Source: Galerina marginata | Taxonomy: Eukaryota > Basidiomycota > Agaricomycetes > Agaricales > Galerinaceae | Assembly: GCA_023014335.1 (NCBI GenBank) | Contig: JAECYW010000027.1 | Coordinates: forward strand, 62,001-126,000 | Direction: 5' to 3' | Length of the DNA: 64,000 nucleotides | Shown: one piece after another, positions 47,594 to 59,593 of the stretch | How positions within the stretch are numbered: position 1 is the first letter of the stretch | How the letters are laid out: every line of letters starts with the position of its first letter | Made by a program: the position numbers and the translations under genes | The notes under the pieces: generated by a model | What the model was told of the DNA's origin: nothing | Seen by the model: only the letters and a program-made list of their open reading frames with translations | The model's database searches: none

Positions 47594-49835
47594 ATGCCCA
47601 ATAATAGCAATTGTTGGAAAGGCGTTTTAGATCCCCATATCAAGAACGACAAGGTTCAGTGTGATGCATGGAAGGATGAGGTGCAAAACTTGCTAATTTT
47701 CGTAAGTAGAAAGATGAAAATATTGTTTCTGTAAGCTCTAAATTCCAGGAACATGCTCCAGGCTGGTCTCTTTTCGGCTGTTGTTACTTCATTCACAGTG
47801 GAATCATACCGCAGTTTACAAGCGGATCCGAACGATACCATCATCTACCTTCTGAATCGGCTGGTTGAAACCTCAGCCAACATTTCTTCACCCAAACCGC
47901 AGATGCAACCGTTCATGGCATCCTCACCGTCAATCCGTATCAATGTCTTCTGGTTCCTGAGCCTTATACTCAGTCTCATCACCGTTCTCATTGGAATTGT
48001 TGCTCTCCAGTGGCTACGAGAGCATCAGAAATATACTGACCAGATCAACTCACGCGCTGCCGCGTCGGTATTTCAGATGCGCTCCCTGGGGTTGAATGGA
48101 TGGTATATCGAACAAATTTTTACGGGTTTACCCCTGCTCCTTCAAGGCGCACTCATTCTGTTTCTCATCGGAATGGTTGATTTTCTAGGCGCGCTGAATA
48201 AAACTGTGGCTGGTTGGGTGACTACTGCAGTCGCGCTTGCACTACTCTTCTTCGTGATGACAACAGCACTTCCGACATTGCAGTTATTCGTCCCATTAAG
48301 CAGGGGGAAACCTGGGACCCCGCCAACCCAATGCCCATATAGATCTCCACAGTCGTGGATATTCTTTTTACTTGCATCAGATATCCACCGCATCCTTCAT
48401 ATCTACACGCCTTTCAAGCGACTACGAAGTCGGATCTTTCGAGCCGTGACCTTTCATTTTTTCGAGAGCAATTACCCAGCGAAGTTTGGTCTATTACGCG
48501 ATTTCAGCAGTTGGATCGACTTCGACTCGTGGTGGTGTAACATTCACGAGGCGCGAATGAATCGGGGATATATATCCCGTGATAGTGCCGATTTGGATGT
48601 TGATTTCTATGGAACATTTTCAAAGTCACAAGACAATACCCCCACTCAGCTCGAGGCGGAATTACTCCTGAATTCCATTCAAAAATACTCCCAGATCGAT
48701 GATATGGTTTTCGCGCTTTATCACTGTATGGACCAGGTCGCGACGTTGAATTCCGAGTCCCAAGATCTGCTCTTTGACCGTTACTACACACAGGCCACCG
48801 TAGCCTTGCCTGAGGTAGCCTACTGGCCAACCCAGCTCATGGCTCCGTTTACTTCAAGTTCGCCTCGAATGATGCGCGAAGTGAAACTAGTCTGGTTTTT
48901 ACTTGTGTTGGGCCGCCATGGACATTCCAAAAATGTGGAGGCCTATATTGCGTCCCACCTTATCGAGTTGAAGTCACGAATTACGGCCTACACATTATCG
49001 CCCTTTCGCCATGTTTCTGATGTCAAGAAGGACATAGACTTTATGGATTACACAGAGGAGTACATTCATTATGCGCTTCGGAAAAAGGATGGCAACTATC
49101 TGGAACATAAGTCATATGGGGAGGTGGTCTTCCGTTATCCTGTGTCGAATGACTTGTACCAAGGTATGCAAAATAAATCTCTGTGCATACTTATTACTCA
49201 ACCAAAATCGTTGACCAGCATCAATTACCCAGTCTTACCTGATTTATGACAACTTCGTTTCCGCGTTGTCCATGATCCATCAAGATCGTTCGACCGAAAA
49301 CACCACATACGACCACAGAATCTCTGTCAAGTTCCTGAACATCCTTGCCAAATTATTCACCCAAAAAATATCCGAATTGCCCTCAGATAGCAAGATATCC
49401 CTGCATCCAACGTTTGACAATACACTTCGATCCATTTCTTCCACTCTCGAAAAGGCGATTTCGGACAACACACAACGGCCCTTCCTGTTTCTTACAACCG
49501 CTTACCTTGTACACCGGATGTTCGTACCAGAAGGAAAGGCTTACCACAAAGATGGTGGGTTCTACACCCCCAAGCCTATCTCGGAGATTTTGCCTTGGGT
49601 TCTGCACACGCCCATCCATCCGTTATTGGATACCCTTCTAAGATACAACAACTTTTTCAAACCTCACCGAACATCGCCATTTTCATTACTTCAACTTGTT
49701 TGCGAACCGATTTATCTTTGGCAAGCCGACTCCCAGAAAATTTACCAAGCCTTAGAACTCCCAGAACGAGATGATATCAGAGAAACATGGCACAAGAGGG
49801 ATACTATGTTACAACGTTTTGATACTAGATACTAG
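47594..49835 (+). CDS. DUF6535 domain membrane protein
   Basis: Three exons (47594-47701, 47762-49163, 49219-49835) with GT-AG introns of 60 and 55 nt, in phase, give 708 residues. The short first exon encodes the family's entry motif W-K-D-E-V-Q-N-L-L-I-F and joins exactly to AGLFSAVVTSFTVESY, which supports the start at 47594. Four hydrophobic segments follow at about residues 33-48, 96-119, 159-179 and 187-208 (INVFWFLSLILSL; LLLQGALILFLIGMVDFL). They make up the N-terminal DUF6535 domain. The remaining 480 residues are soluble, rich in aromatic and charged residues, and without a recognisable domain. DUF6535 proteins are numerous in Agaricomycetes and have no assigned function. A membrane location is predicted. 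Nothing in the sequence suggests decay. Confidence 0.9.
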
Positions 49836-51199
49836 TTCCTATTTCAAATGATTATTTGCATTTTGGTTATCTAGAGCTTAGGAAATTAAAGATAGCCTAT
49901 CTGTTTTAATTGGCAACCTCCATATCTTCGATAGTTTCGTAAATTGGCCCAAAACTATTGCGTCGAAATGAGCTATAAGAACGCAAAGTGCTCTGAACTC
50001 AGGCCTCTGCTTCGTTTTTCCATACTGCATACCTTACAATCTACCAATCTGAGTGGCCGGATAGAGACTATCATTGATCATTGAGCACTCGAAGGCGAGG
50101 CTTGATATGGGCTGATCCATATCCGTTATTCAATGCAACGAAATCCGAAGGCCTTCAGATTTAGGTTCGTTATTCCCGAACCTTAAACGAAATCGCTATT
50201 TAAAGTTTAGAATAGATAACCGTAGACCAGAACACCTACAGAATCCGTGTAAATAACTGAAGAGCCTGCGTATACGTATAAAAAAAGACCTACCTCCATT
50301 TTCCAACAATCTAAGGCTCCTATAAAATACTCGATCTCAATAATGCTCGTTAAAAGGCCAGATGAAGTCGAACGAGGAGCAATAGGTGAATATCGCATAG
50401 TCACTGCGAAGGATTAAAAAAAGAGAAAATTAAGCCAAGAAGCCTGGATTTGGGGTGATGCAAACCACGAGTAAAGTGACACAAGCTCTTCCAAAAGTGA
50501 AGAAGCATAGTGTGAACAGCCAGCAACGAGAGGTACTGAACGGCGGACGCCTCCGACTGGTAGTTGAATTGCCAATCGGCGGCAGAGTATGGGTCCGTGG
50601 TCAAAACCGATTAAAGCCGCTTGAGATTACGCTAGTGCAAAGACGGCCTTCCCAGCTTCCTTGGCGTAGGACGAAATTAAAGATCGACAATCGAAGACGC
50701 AGTAGGCACGAGACTGCAAGTAAACCAGGCCTTCGACGATAAATGTTGCAGTGACAAACCCACTAAGAAATGGGGGAGATAGACAGGAACGCGTCGGAAA
50801 CATATTCTTTTTTTTGCCTTCGTATCATCCTCGACTTAACTTCCTCGAAACCCGTCAGCGCTTCAGCTCCAGCGAAGGCAATCGAAACCGAATACGGGAG
50901 AATAGACGAAAAAACACTGGACACCTCCCAACGTCAAAACACATTGAAGGCAGCGGCAACGCGAAGCCGACGGACATCATCAGAAATCTCTTCCCTTGCG
51001 AGGACCTCGCAATCGTTCGTCGTTTTCGATAGTAACGGAAATAGAGGCACAGGGCGCACGCACGAGACCAGGCAAGCCGTCCCAGACTTCCAGCTCGATG
51101 TGGGAGAACAAGGTGATTGATACATAGTTGAATCGTTCCGAGGAGCATCAAACAAATTCAGTTAAAGGAGGAAATAAATAGTATTGAAGCCTCGATAGT

Positions 51200-51590
51200 C
51201 GGTAAAATAGACAAGTTCGAACGTTCGAATTCATCCTAAGAATGAAGTGAGATTATGAACACAGGCTGGCGACGTCAGAAAAACAGCCGCATACGAAGAT
51301 CAAGCTGCAGATACAGTCGTTAGCACCTGAGAGAGAATGTTCAGACCAGAGAGAAAGAGTGATTGATGGAGAGGGCTCACCGTTTAGGTCAACAGTCGTC
51401 AGAATAGAAAAGTTCGAACGTTCGAATTTATCTTGAGAATCAAGCGATAGAACAAATAGCGCCTGTCAACGACCGAAAAACAGCCGCATAGGAAGATCGA
51501 GCTGTAAATACAGCCATTAGCGCCTGAGAGAAAAAGTTCAGATTGGCCTCGGAGAGTAGAGAGCGATGGAAGGCGAGAACTCACCATTTA
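51200..51590. repeat. Tandem ~190-bp unit, two copies
   Basis: Each unit runs GTTCGAACGTTCGAATT, then CAGCCGCATA, GAAGATC, ACAGTCGTTAGC or ACAGCCATTAGC, and GCCTGAGAGA. It ends with CTCACCGTTT or CTCACCATTT. On the minus strand the last words read as a GGTGAG 5' splice site, so the unit may be an old exon-plus-intron module. Confidence 0.6.
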
Positions 51591-51699
51591 AACATGATAT
51601 AGGAGAAGGATACTGTAGATATGTCATTTTAGTACACGAACCGAGTTGGCCAGCGATGGTGAAGACAATTATCCCGAAGCATGACGCGCAGGAAAATGG

Positions 51700-53920
51700 T
51701 TCTCAAGACACCGCGGTGACGGGTCCGACTCCTAGCGAGCTCAGAGTCCGAGGTACAGCACCATTCGAACTTCTGTACCAAACTTGGAGATTGTGGTTGG
51801 ATGGTAATGCTAGCAGCGGTTGACAACATCGGAAAAACAGCCGCATACGAAGATCGAGCCGCGCGTGGAGGGACGAGCGGGTTGAGGGCCCGAGAAAACG
51901 AATGCCTTGAGGGAGAAATTGCGAGAAGGAGTCGGTGACGAGCAAACACGTAGGAAGATTGAGCCGCACGCACTGGCCCAAGGTTTTGAGGCGATGGATG
52001 AAGTGGGGAAGCAACCGAAGGCGAAAATGGGTCCAGAAACGTGAAAGTTGGGGGAAGAGGAGGCGAATACAACGACTTCGATGTCTGAACCACCCAAACC
52101 GACGATGGCAAGGAAGACCGCCCTGAGGAACATCGGTCAACGCGGCGAACGTCAAGGCCAAAATGACGATCGAGAAGTCAAGATCGAGAAAGGAGAGACA
52201 GGGTATGTTGACTTCGATGTCCAAACCAACATGGCCGACGATAGGGAAGAGGATCGTCCTGACGAACGGAGGGCAGGAGGTAGGTTTTGAAAATGTGAAA
52301 AACTCGCGTCCAGTTCAAATCCAGGCACCGCCCCGGGCCAGAAGTTCCGGCAGTTCCGTTCTTCTCCTCCCCCTCCTCCTCCTCGGTTGAGAGCGTGGGC
52401 TGCAGCCCACCATCCACGCCCACCACCTCACGCGTCTACGTCCACCCTTGCCTTGCACCACCGACCCCCTCCAGTGGCTGTAGTCTCTCCATCTTAATCC
52501 ATGTTACCGGTTCTGGCGACCGACCCACCGCGAACAGGGTGAGGCGACGTTCAGGCAGAGCGCGTCACCAGATGTGTCGCGGAGGCGGAGAATATAACCA
52601 AGAGCTCGTCGTGGTGCAGCAGCGTCAATGCCCAAGGTGTCGTGATTGGCCAAACAGAGATTGGTGGAGAGTAAGAGGATTTAGAGGGACGGACTGGGGA
52701 GGGTCGAGCGAGTAGCCAGCGCTCGTAGGCAATGACATCGTCGGACCGCACCGAGAAGAACGGGAGTAGAGTTCTCGTGTTGAAGTAGTGAGAGGACGCA
52801 GGGAATGGAAGGTTAGGAGGCGCAATATGCGCATAGTCCTGCACGCCGATCGAGGGCAAGCACAGCTCGCGAGCTACAGCTGGTGATTCGTGCCCGTAGT
52901 CGTAGGCGTGGTCGCAGCCGTCGTGTCCACATGAGTGCTGTTCCCGAGGCCAATAGAACGCCTGACCTCGTTTGCCTTCACAGTTCCAGTTCCATCCCCT
53001 CGTTCAGCTTCCATATCAACGACAACGTGTTTTTGTGACCACGTATGAGCGCGACGAGGATAGGATAATATAAGTGGAGGCCAGCCTAAGTGGAAGGTAA
53101 TTATCGCATGGCCTACATTTTGGGAAAGATACGAACTCGACTGGATGGGATTGAAGACCAGTTCCAAAACCTGCCATTCCCAAGCATTAGATGATCGATG
53201 TCCTCCGAGCAGAGGTCGGCTCTGGATGTGTCCTCATCCAGGTGCGTGTACGGATGGTTTGGTGATTGGATCCAAGAACGTTGACGTTTCCACTTGTTGG
53301 TGGGTCTCGAAGCGTCTCGAACACGCGTAAAGGTCGGATGAGCAGCCTTACTGGTGCTTGTGGGCAGGAGTCGACGGGTCGAAGGATTGGATCTGTGCGT
53401 CTCCTCGAGCTCGACGAGGGACATCGACGGGCATCGACGGAGCCTTGTCCTCTAAACGTGGCTTGAACCATGGGTCTCCTCGTCAACGACTGCCAAAGAA
53501 GACTTCATCAACGTGATTTCGCTCATACTCTTCAATGGATACACTTACTGAGAACAATCGGCCTTTCTATCATACCGCCACGCAAATCAACACAGAAATC
53601 GTCGTGCTTCATGGCATTCCCGAGTCGGAATGTAGAAGCGGCGGTGTCAACAGTCCGGGCTTGGGTAGAGGAGAGAAATATCGCATTGGAACCTTTTATC
53701 GTTCTAGGTTTAAGGAGGAAATGACAAGACGTTTGGAAAGTTGGAACTTGGCAGACTCTTCGGTTGGAAGCAAAATATCGGATTGACGTTGTTTGGTTTG
53801 AAGGCCAAAGCCATTTGGCCCCGACGCCCGCTCCGTTTCTGATTGGTTCCTGTTTCAGAGCGCCGTGCTCATAAAGACCCACTTACTCGTACCTCCTGCC
53901 AGTGAAATACAAATAAAATC
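51700..53920 (-). repeat. Family R copy 7
   Basis: Right-end block at 53783-53865. The first exon frame reads N-A-M-K-H-D-D-F-C-V-D-L, followed by a GTAAGT intron (about 53490-53548), then V-V-D-E-E-T-H-G-S-S and a stop soon after. Leftwards are R-C-G-P-T-M-S-L-P-T-S (about 52740), A-L-T-L-L-H-H-D-E-L (about 52600) and two tandem hydrophobic modules at about 52070-52250. It is parallel to copy 6 throughout. Confidence 0.6.
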
Positions 53921-54063
53921 TCTCTAAGGTTTCAAGATCAGGCTATAGTGCATGAACTCTCCACAAAGAGCCTACCCAGCGCTCAGAATCAAAGAAGCGC
54001 TTGGAATAATCAAAGCTAAATAGGACGAAATATATTTAGCGCCCGTTTCTAATTGATGTTCAA

Positions 54064-54649
54064 TTACGTCGTAGGTGAACCAAAAGCATCAAGAAAACCT
54101 TCAGTTATATTAAGCATAAACTCCAGTCTCCATCCCATAAGCGTTAAATTACTTACCGCAGCCAACGGGAAATGGTTCGTATTGTCAGCCGCAGCCACGG
54201 CGTCCTCTCCCCAGAAACTCTTGGCATGCTTTCGAAGGTTTCCAGTGGACGTAGCATCGCCAGTATCGAGGTACCGACGAACATAGCGACCACCGCGGCC
54301 CTTACAGAGCTTAGCAGCGCATTCGAATACATGGACACGACGGCCGTTGACATACTCGATGGCGGGTTCAGGCTTGAAGAATACGTAGATTAGCGAGTTC
54401 CAGTCCTTCGATAGGCGCTCTAGGTATGTACATAACTCAGTGAAAGGTTCTGCTGGTAATTGTGGTGGACTTACTGAGCTCAGCCTCTGCAGATTCCTAG
54501 GGTGCTTCAGGAACATCATCCTCGTTTTCATCCTCATCCTTATCCTCACCACCACCTTCGTCGTCACTTACAGGCTCCATCCCCGGCATATCGGGATCGT
54601 CCTCATCATCGTTAATCACCCCGACAGATGATCGACGGCTTGCCTGCAT
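54064..54649 (-). pseudogene. hAT transposase relic (N-terminal BED-finger part)
   Basis: The minus strand encodes an acidic leader (from Met at 54649, ..DDEDDPDMPGM..). It is cut by an in-frame stop just before the first intron, which has a GTAAGT donor. The next exon reads RLSKDWNSLIYVFF, then V-F-E-C-A-A-K-x-C-K-G and TGDATSTGNLRKHAK. This is the BED-type zinc-finger start of basidiomycete hAT transposases. The usual cysteine in 'HAKVCWG' is replaced (HAKSFWG), so the finger is probably not functional. After the next donor (GTAAGT near 54155) no catalytic core follows, so the copy is 3'-truncated. It lies about 80 bp downstream of the asparagine synthetase stop, on the same strand. Confidence 0.75.
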
Positions 54650-54732
54650 AACATGGCCAGCAAGAGTTAATTATATAATGCATATGGGTACATTATCATT
54701 GGTGCTAATGGGATCGCACGAATTCCTCTCGA

Positions 54733-57176
54733 TTAGATTTCAACCTTAGGCACCATAAACTTCGCTTGTAGTACTATGTAACTTGCCTCCGTAAGCAAGC
54801 GCTTGGCTCTATGGTCCAAATCACCATCGCTTGGACTCTCCGGACTTTGAAGATAGCCATCGAGCAGTCCCTTGATGCTAGTCCAGTCTATAAATCCCAA
54901 GGCATTAACCAGGTCAGCCGTAATTCGTTCCTTCAAGAAGACCTGTAAGGGGGTCAATTTTGTAGCATTTCCACCTTCGTTTTGTGTCCGCTGAGGGATG
55001 GGCGAATTATACTGCTGTTTCTTACGCAGGTAGACTTCCTCTGTGATAAACGGCCTCACGGCTTGCCTGAGAATCCACTTCTCGGTGAAGAGCCATTTGC
55101 CATTGTCCCTTTTGTGAGGCTTGATTTTCAACGATCTGTAATAAAATATCAATGCATAGGTATCCAGACTAACAGGAAAGAGCGTACGGCGGAACTTTAT
55201 TCATGTATTCGACTAGGTTTTGATCTAGGAATGGCTGGCGTCCTTCAACTGAACTGCACATTTCGGCTCGATCACCCAATTGGTTCAATATTAAGCTCAA
55301 CATTAAATTGGCAGTCGTGTACTGCCGTTGCAAATTGTGAGAATTGGAATGGACGGGAAAACTCATTAAAGCGTACCAGGGCACCATGCAAAGGATGCCA
55401 ATTTCCGGTGACCATATTCGCTCGCGCCTCCGGCCGCAGGCCCTCAGCTATCACCATGGTGGGGTTAGCCACTTCCGATCCGTTCAAAACTCGAGGATGG
55501 AGCAGTTTCTCTGGAGTTGTTGCTGTTGCCCGTACACGTGGGGTGCTAATCCCGCCCAGCATGGACCGAGCCAACTCGTGATCAAAGTAGGACATGTCAC
55601 TGATAGATATATGGTTGGAGACCGGGGGTGTCCTTTCAATCTCCTGCAAGGCAGATGAAATCTCTGCCGGCGAAGGAAGCGGTATCCCAAGGGAATAACT
55701 GGCTGGATCTGGAGCACGAAGGTAGTCCGCTAAGAGGAAGGCATATCCTCCCTGAATTTCATCCGATCCTTCGCCCGTCAAGAGGACCTATAGGCATTTC
55801 AGATCAGTCAACTACAGACGTCATACGAAATTAAAAAACTCGACTTTATAGCCAGCCCGCCGGATATGATCTGAAAGTATACATTTTCCAGCGGCATGGA
55901 AGCTGTAAAGTGCCATCTCGCAATGATATACACTTTCTTCAAATTTCGCGACGAGATCAGCTTCTGTAGGTGTAATTATATGAATTTCCGCCCCGATCTT
56001 CTCCGCCATTCGCTTCGCGATCGGTCCCTCGTCGACATCGCTCCGCTCTTTTAAGGTTACAAAAGGAGTTAATTTTTGAACTGTACAAATCATCGATTAC
56101 GTACCAGGGAAAGCTAGAGTAAAAGTCACAACCTTCGCAGCTGGGTTCTTCTCCTTTAACAAGGCCGAAGCTATGCCAGCGACAGCGGAGCTATCAATCC
56201 CTCCGCTGAGAGCAACTGCGAGAGGCACATCTGAACGGAGGCGCACTCGGACTGGACTGACTAGATGCTCCCGCACCCCATCAATGATTTCTTCAATTGA
56301 GCGCGTTTCGACTGAGTTGGAACTTTGATATCGTTGGTCCCAGTATGGCTGAATTTTCAATTGGCCAATTTGCGTAAATATGAGCTGATGCGCCGGGGAT
56401 AGCTGCGTTAAGTTGTTAAAATAATAGACTTAAGTTTTGAAATTGGAATCAACCTTGAAAACACCCTTGAAGACGGTCCTATTGTCGTTGACGTCACCAC
56501 CTTCGCGGATGCTTTGAACATCCCATTCAGCCTTCCATCCGAATCCCAAAAGACCTTTCATCTCGCTTGCTAGCAAGAGTCGCCCGTTATTCAAGGTGTA
56601 GAAGAGGGGTTTAATTCCAAATCGATCCCTTGCTGCGAAGAGCACCTTACGCCGAGAGTCGTAGAGCACAAAGGCAAACTCTCCACGAAGGTAATGAACG
56701 AGGTTGAAGCCATGAACCTGGTAGCTGTTACGAAATATAAGTCAATTTTTCAAACTGGCGACAGACATTTCTCGTACAGGTGAATTACCAATTCCGAGTC
56801 CGATAACGTTTGGAATGTCTGACCTTTATCCTCTAGCTCTTGACGTAGTTTTTCATAGTCATAAAGTTCACCATTAACCACCACGTGTATATGGCCATCG
56901 GCGTCGTGAAGCGGCTGCTGCCCGCCTTCCACATCAATAATGGACAATCTGGTGTGTCCGAGACCTAGAAAACAGCTTTAGTTAGGTGCGCAGCCCCCAT
57001 CCGATAACCAAGAAATGTTGCTAACCCAGGCGACCATCTTCCGAAATGTATATGCCAGTCGAATCTGGACCTCGATGAGCTAGGAGTGAGATGGACGCGC
57101 GCAGTTCAGATTCAAGAGTTGCAGTGGTTGAAACTTCGTGGAGCGAAACAACATAGCTAGCTGTGATCCCACACAT
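54733..57176 (-). CDS. Asparagine synthetase (glutamine-hydrolysing), AsnB type
   Basis: Eight exons (57176-57026, 56964-56763, 56724-56454, 56402-56105, 56047-55845, 55787-55377, 55321-55188, 55135-54733), all in phase, give 690 residues. The protein starts M-C-G-I, so Cys2 is the glutaminase nucleophile after Met removal. The N-terminal class-II amidotransferase domain shows LLAHRGPDSTG, HTRLSIID, NGELYDY and ARDRFGIKPLFY. The synthetase domain has the ATP pyrophosphatase loop ALSGGIDSSAVAG, LLTGEGSDEIQGGY and SSVEGRQPFLD. It converts aspartate, glutamine and ATP to asparagine, glutamate, AMP and pyrophosphate in the cytosol. Two donors (GTCGCC after 56763 and GTCGAG after 55845) are weak but fit phase and alignment. 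The sequence resembles bacterial-type AsnB relatives in fungi rather than, as far as I can tell, the main yeast ASN1/ASN2 line. A role in a specialised pathway is possible but has no support nearby. Confidence 0.92.
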
Positions 57177-57499
57177 ACTAAGAAAGTGTAAAACGCTGGG
57201 GGTCGTTCCAGCTCAGAAAGCAGGTCATCGCCATTTATGAACTGACAAACTCCAATACTCGTAGATGTGTCACAACTGCCGTTTTCATCGCAACGGAAGC
57301 TACATACATTCTGAGACGAAGCTGGACACGCTGAACAGGTGATCTGATTCCTTTTTCCCTCGCCGACGTCAGAATGTAGGATTCAGTGATTCGGCAACGA
57401 GCCTTATAAATAGGGCTCGTTCTTTTTACGAGTCCTATTTATAATTATAGGGCTCGTTCTATCCTTGGGTCCCACCAAGGCTTCAAGTTGACATCCCTC
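57177..57499. other. Upstream region of asparagine synthetase
   Basis: 5' flank of the minus-strand gene. It contains GGGCTCGTTCT twice (about 57412 and 57451) around CCTATTTATAA, a small local repeat possibly within the promoter. Confidence 0.35.
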
Positions 57500-57700
57500 G
57501 GAAGGTGGAAATGGCGGTGTCAACGATCCCGGCTGGGGTCATTAAAACTTATTTGTCGTTCTAGGAATAAGGAAGAAATGATAAAGACTCTTCGGTCGGG
57601 ATGCAGTGGGAGCAAAATATTGGATTGACGTTGTTTGGTTTGAATGCCAAAGCCATTCGGCCCCGACACCCGCCCCGTTCCTGATCGGTTCCTGCTTTCT
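57500..57700 (-). repeat. Family R fragment 8 (right end only)
   Basis: Carries GGTGTCAACGATCCCGGC, the GTTCTAGGAATAAGGAAGAAATGA stretch and the conserved right-end block (57622-57700), as in copies 6 and 7, but nothing further left. It is therefore a truncated copy. Confidence 0.6.
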
Positions 57701-57889
57701 ATCTTCTCATCGGCATGGTCGGGAGTGTTCTTCTCTTTCGTCTCTCCGAGCTTACCGTCCTACCAGCCATCTCGGTCTATATATTGTGTATATCTGTCTC
57801 CTTGCCTCGGCTGTGTGAATACTGGCCGAGACGATCATTGCAATCTTGAATCTTTCTCCAACAAAGCACTGGTCCGACCATGAACCTTC

Positions 57890-58181
57890 ATGAGCAGCAC
57901 CAGCTCAGGCCGTCGGGTTTCGTACATTCAAGTTGCTTATGCTGGTCTCTTGAGCGCGTTCCGTGGGGCTTTCTCTTTGAATCAAATCAATGCGACTTCC
58001 TTGAAGCTCCCTACTCAGAGCCGCGTCAAGCTGCTCGACGACGACGGGCAAGTCCAAAACATGGACACTAAGGTAGGAGTCCATGATCGTCGTCGCCCCT
58101 ACGACCTTACAACATTCCTCAGGCTGTTGGTCAGATCCCCAGAAATAGTCAATAGTCACTTGATCACCTTCGGCCAAAAAT
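57890..58181 (+). CDS. Putative small protein, unrecognised
   Basis: A plus-strand frame from ATG 57890 reads SSTSSGRRVSYIQVAYAGLL..LLDDDGQVQNMDTK. It then meets a GTAGGA donor, and an acceptor (CCTCAG) permits a short in-frame second exon ending at TAG about 58181. A TATATATTG sequence lies about 110 bp upstream (57779). A decayed relative with the same ..DGQV..M..K|GT junction lies at 62170-62380, which favours a real exon. No domain or signal peptide is seen. An antisense frame (58177-57905) is equally open, so the call is weak. Confidence 0.35.
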
Positions 58182-58414
58182 TTTCACCTGTCAAATAGTT
58201 ATTTCGAGTTGATTTCGACATCGACCCCGCTTCAATGCGGTCCAAATGTGCCCGTCAAGCTCGGAGTATCAGCTCGACCGAGTTCTTACCTCCAGTAGGC
58301 GAGAATTGTCTTACCACCACGCGCGATTCACGAAGGCAAGAAGCAGGAGGAGCGGTTGTCGATTTACAAAACCGTGTAGCCGACGAAATGGCAAGCCGAT
58401 TATACCTGGCCTGG

Positions 58415-59175
58415 AAGGCTCTCGGAGTAAGTTGTTGAATGAGCGCATCAACGCTGGGAATGACCTCAAGCCGCTGAGCCGCATTTTCTCTCCGCTGTCA
58501 ATCAGATATTCTTTCCTTAAAGGCGGTGGAGGTACGTGCTCACCGTTCTTTTTATTCTTTCAGTCGTTACTAACACCCTCCAGTAAAAATTAGCCTCATC
58601 TTTACGAACCATTGATTTTCCTGGCGTTTTTTCAGCGCTTCGTCGATCTCATACACTCTACCGTGAGTAGTTTCGTGGTTTCTCTAGCGACTCGACAACA
58701 AAGAACATTTAGCCGTCAAATTTTAATTCCCTCGATGTGCATCAGCATCTGTACACGTGTATGAGCGATCATAAATCATGATTTAATAACCTGGCCTGAA
58801 AAGCGCTCAGAATAAGTCGTTGGATGAGTGCGTCAACGCTGGGATTACTCTCAATCGACTAGGCCGCATTTTCCCTTCACTGTCAACCAGATATTATTCC
58901 ATTGAGTAAAAACAGCATTATGTACCTCCCGCTCTTTTTTTGCTTTCAGTTGTTACTAATTACCCTCCAGTAGAACTTAGGCCCAGTTCTACGAACAATG
59001 CTGTCCGTTGACTTCCCTGGCGGTTCTTCAGCGCTTCGTCAATCTCATACACTCTCCCCCGAGTAGTTTTGTGGTTTCTCTAGCAACCCGACAACAGAGA
59101 ACAGTTATTCGTATAATTTTGATACTTTTGATGTGCATCAGCATTGGTATGAGCGATCGTAAATCATTATTGAAT
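58415..59175. repeat. Tandem duplication, two ~375-bp units
   Basis: 58415-58785 and 58797-59175 are direct repeats. They share GCGTCAACGCTGGGA-like, AGCGCTTCGTC, TCTCATACACTCT and GATGTGCATCAGCAT words in the same order. Both begin with a peptide that can be read as K-x-L-x-E-x-x-N-A-G-x-x-L, so a small exon may have been duplicated. Frames are broken in the second unit. Confidence 0.65.
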
Positions 59176-59593
59176 ATTTTCCTTGATTCCTTCTAGATTT
59201 TTTCTCTAATCTTTTCAGTCCTTGATAGGTCCACGCAAGTAGAAACTAATGCATAGGTACTACTGATTTTCTCGGAATATTTCGCAAATAATGTAAATTG
59301 AATGAGAAACCCGGAGATTCTTTATGATCTACAAGAAATCATTGGATGAACGAAACGTCTGTTCATAGGCGTGTTGTCTGGATACGCCGATGCAGTATTC
59401 CATGTTGCCTCCCCAAGATATCACCCACTCATCATCAAATGCGACCCGATGAAAAGAGTTCCTGCCGTCTCTCTCCTCGGCGACTACGAGTATAAAACAG
59501 CTCTGGGATCGCATGCTACTCATTTCTTCGTCTTCTCTCTCACTAAGTTTGATACTCCCCTTTTTTTATCTATCCAGCAAAAGTATATATCTC

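Larger units (their letters stand above)
50110..53920. repeat. Segmental duplication, copy 2 (partner 24270-27980)
   Basis: Same order of blocks as the partner. It differs mainly in carrying two tandem copies of the 190-bp unit (51200-51382 and 51403-51590) where the partner has one. It ends at about 53920, in the stretch TACAAATAAAATCTC. Confidence 0.7.
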
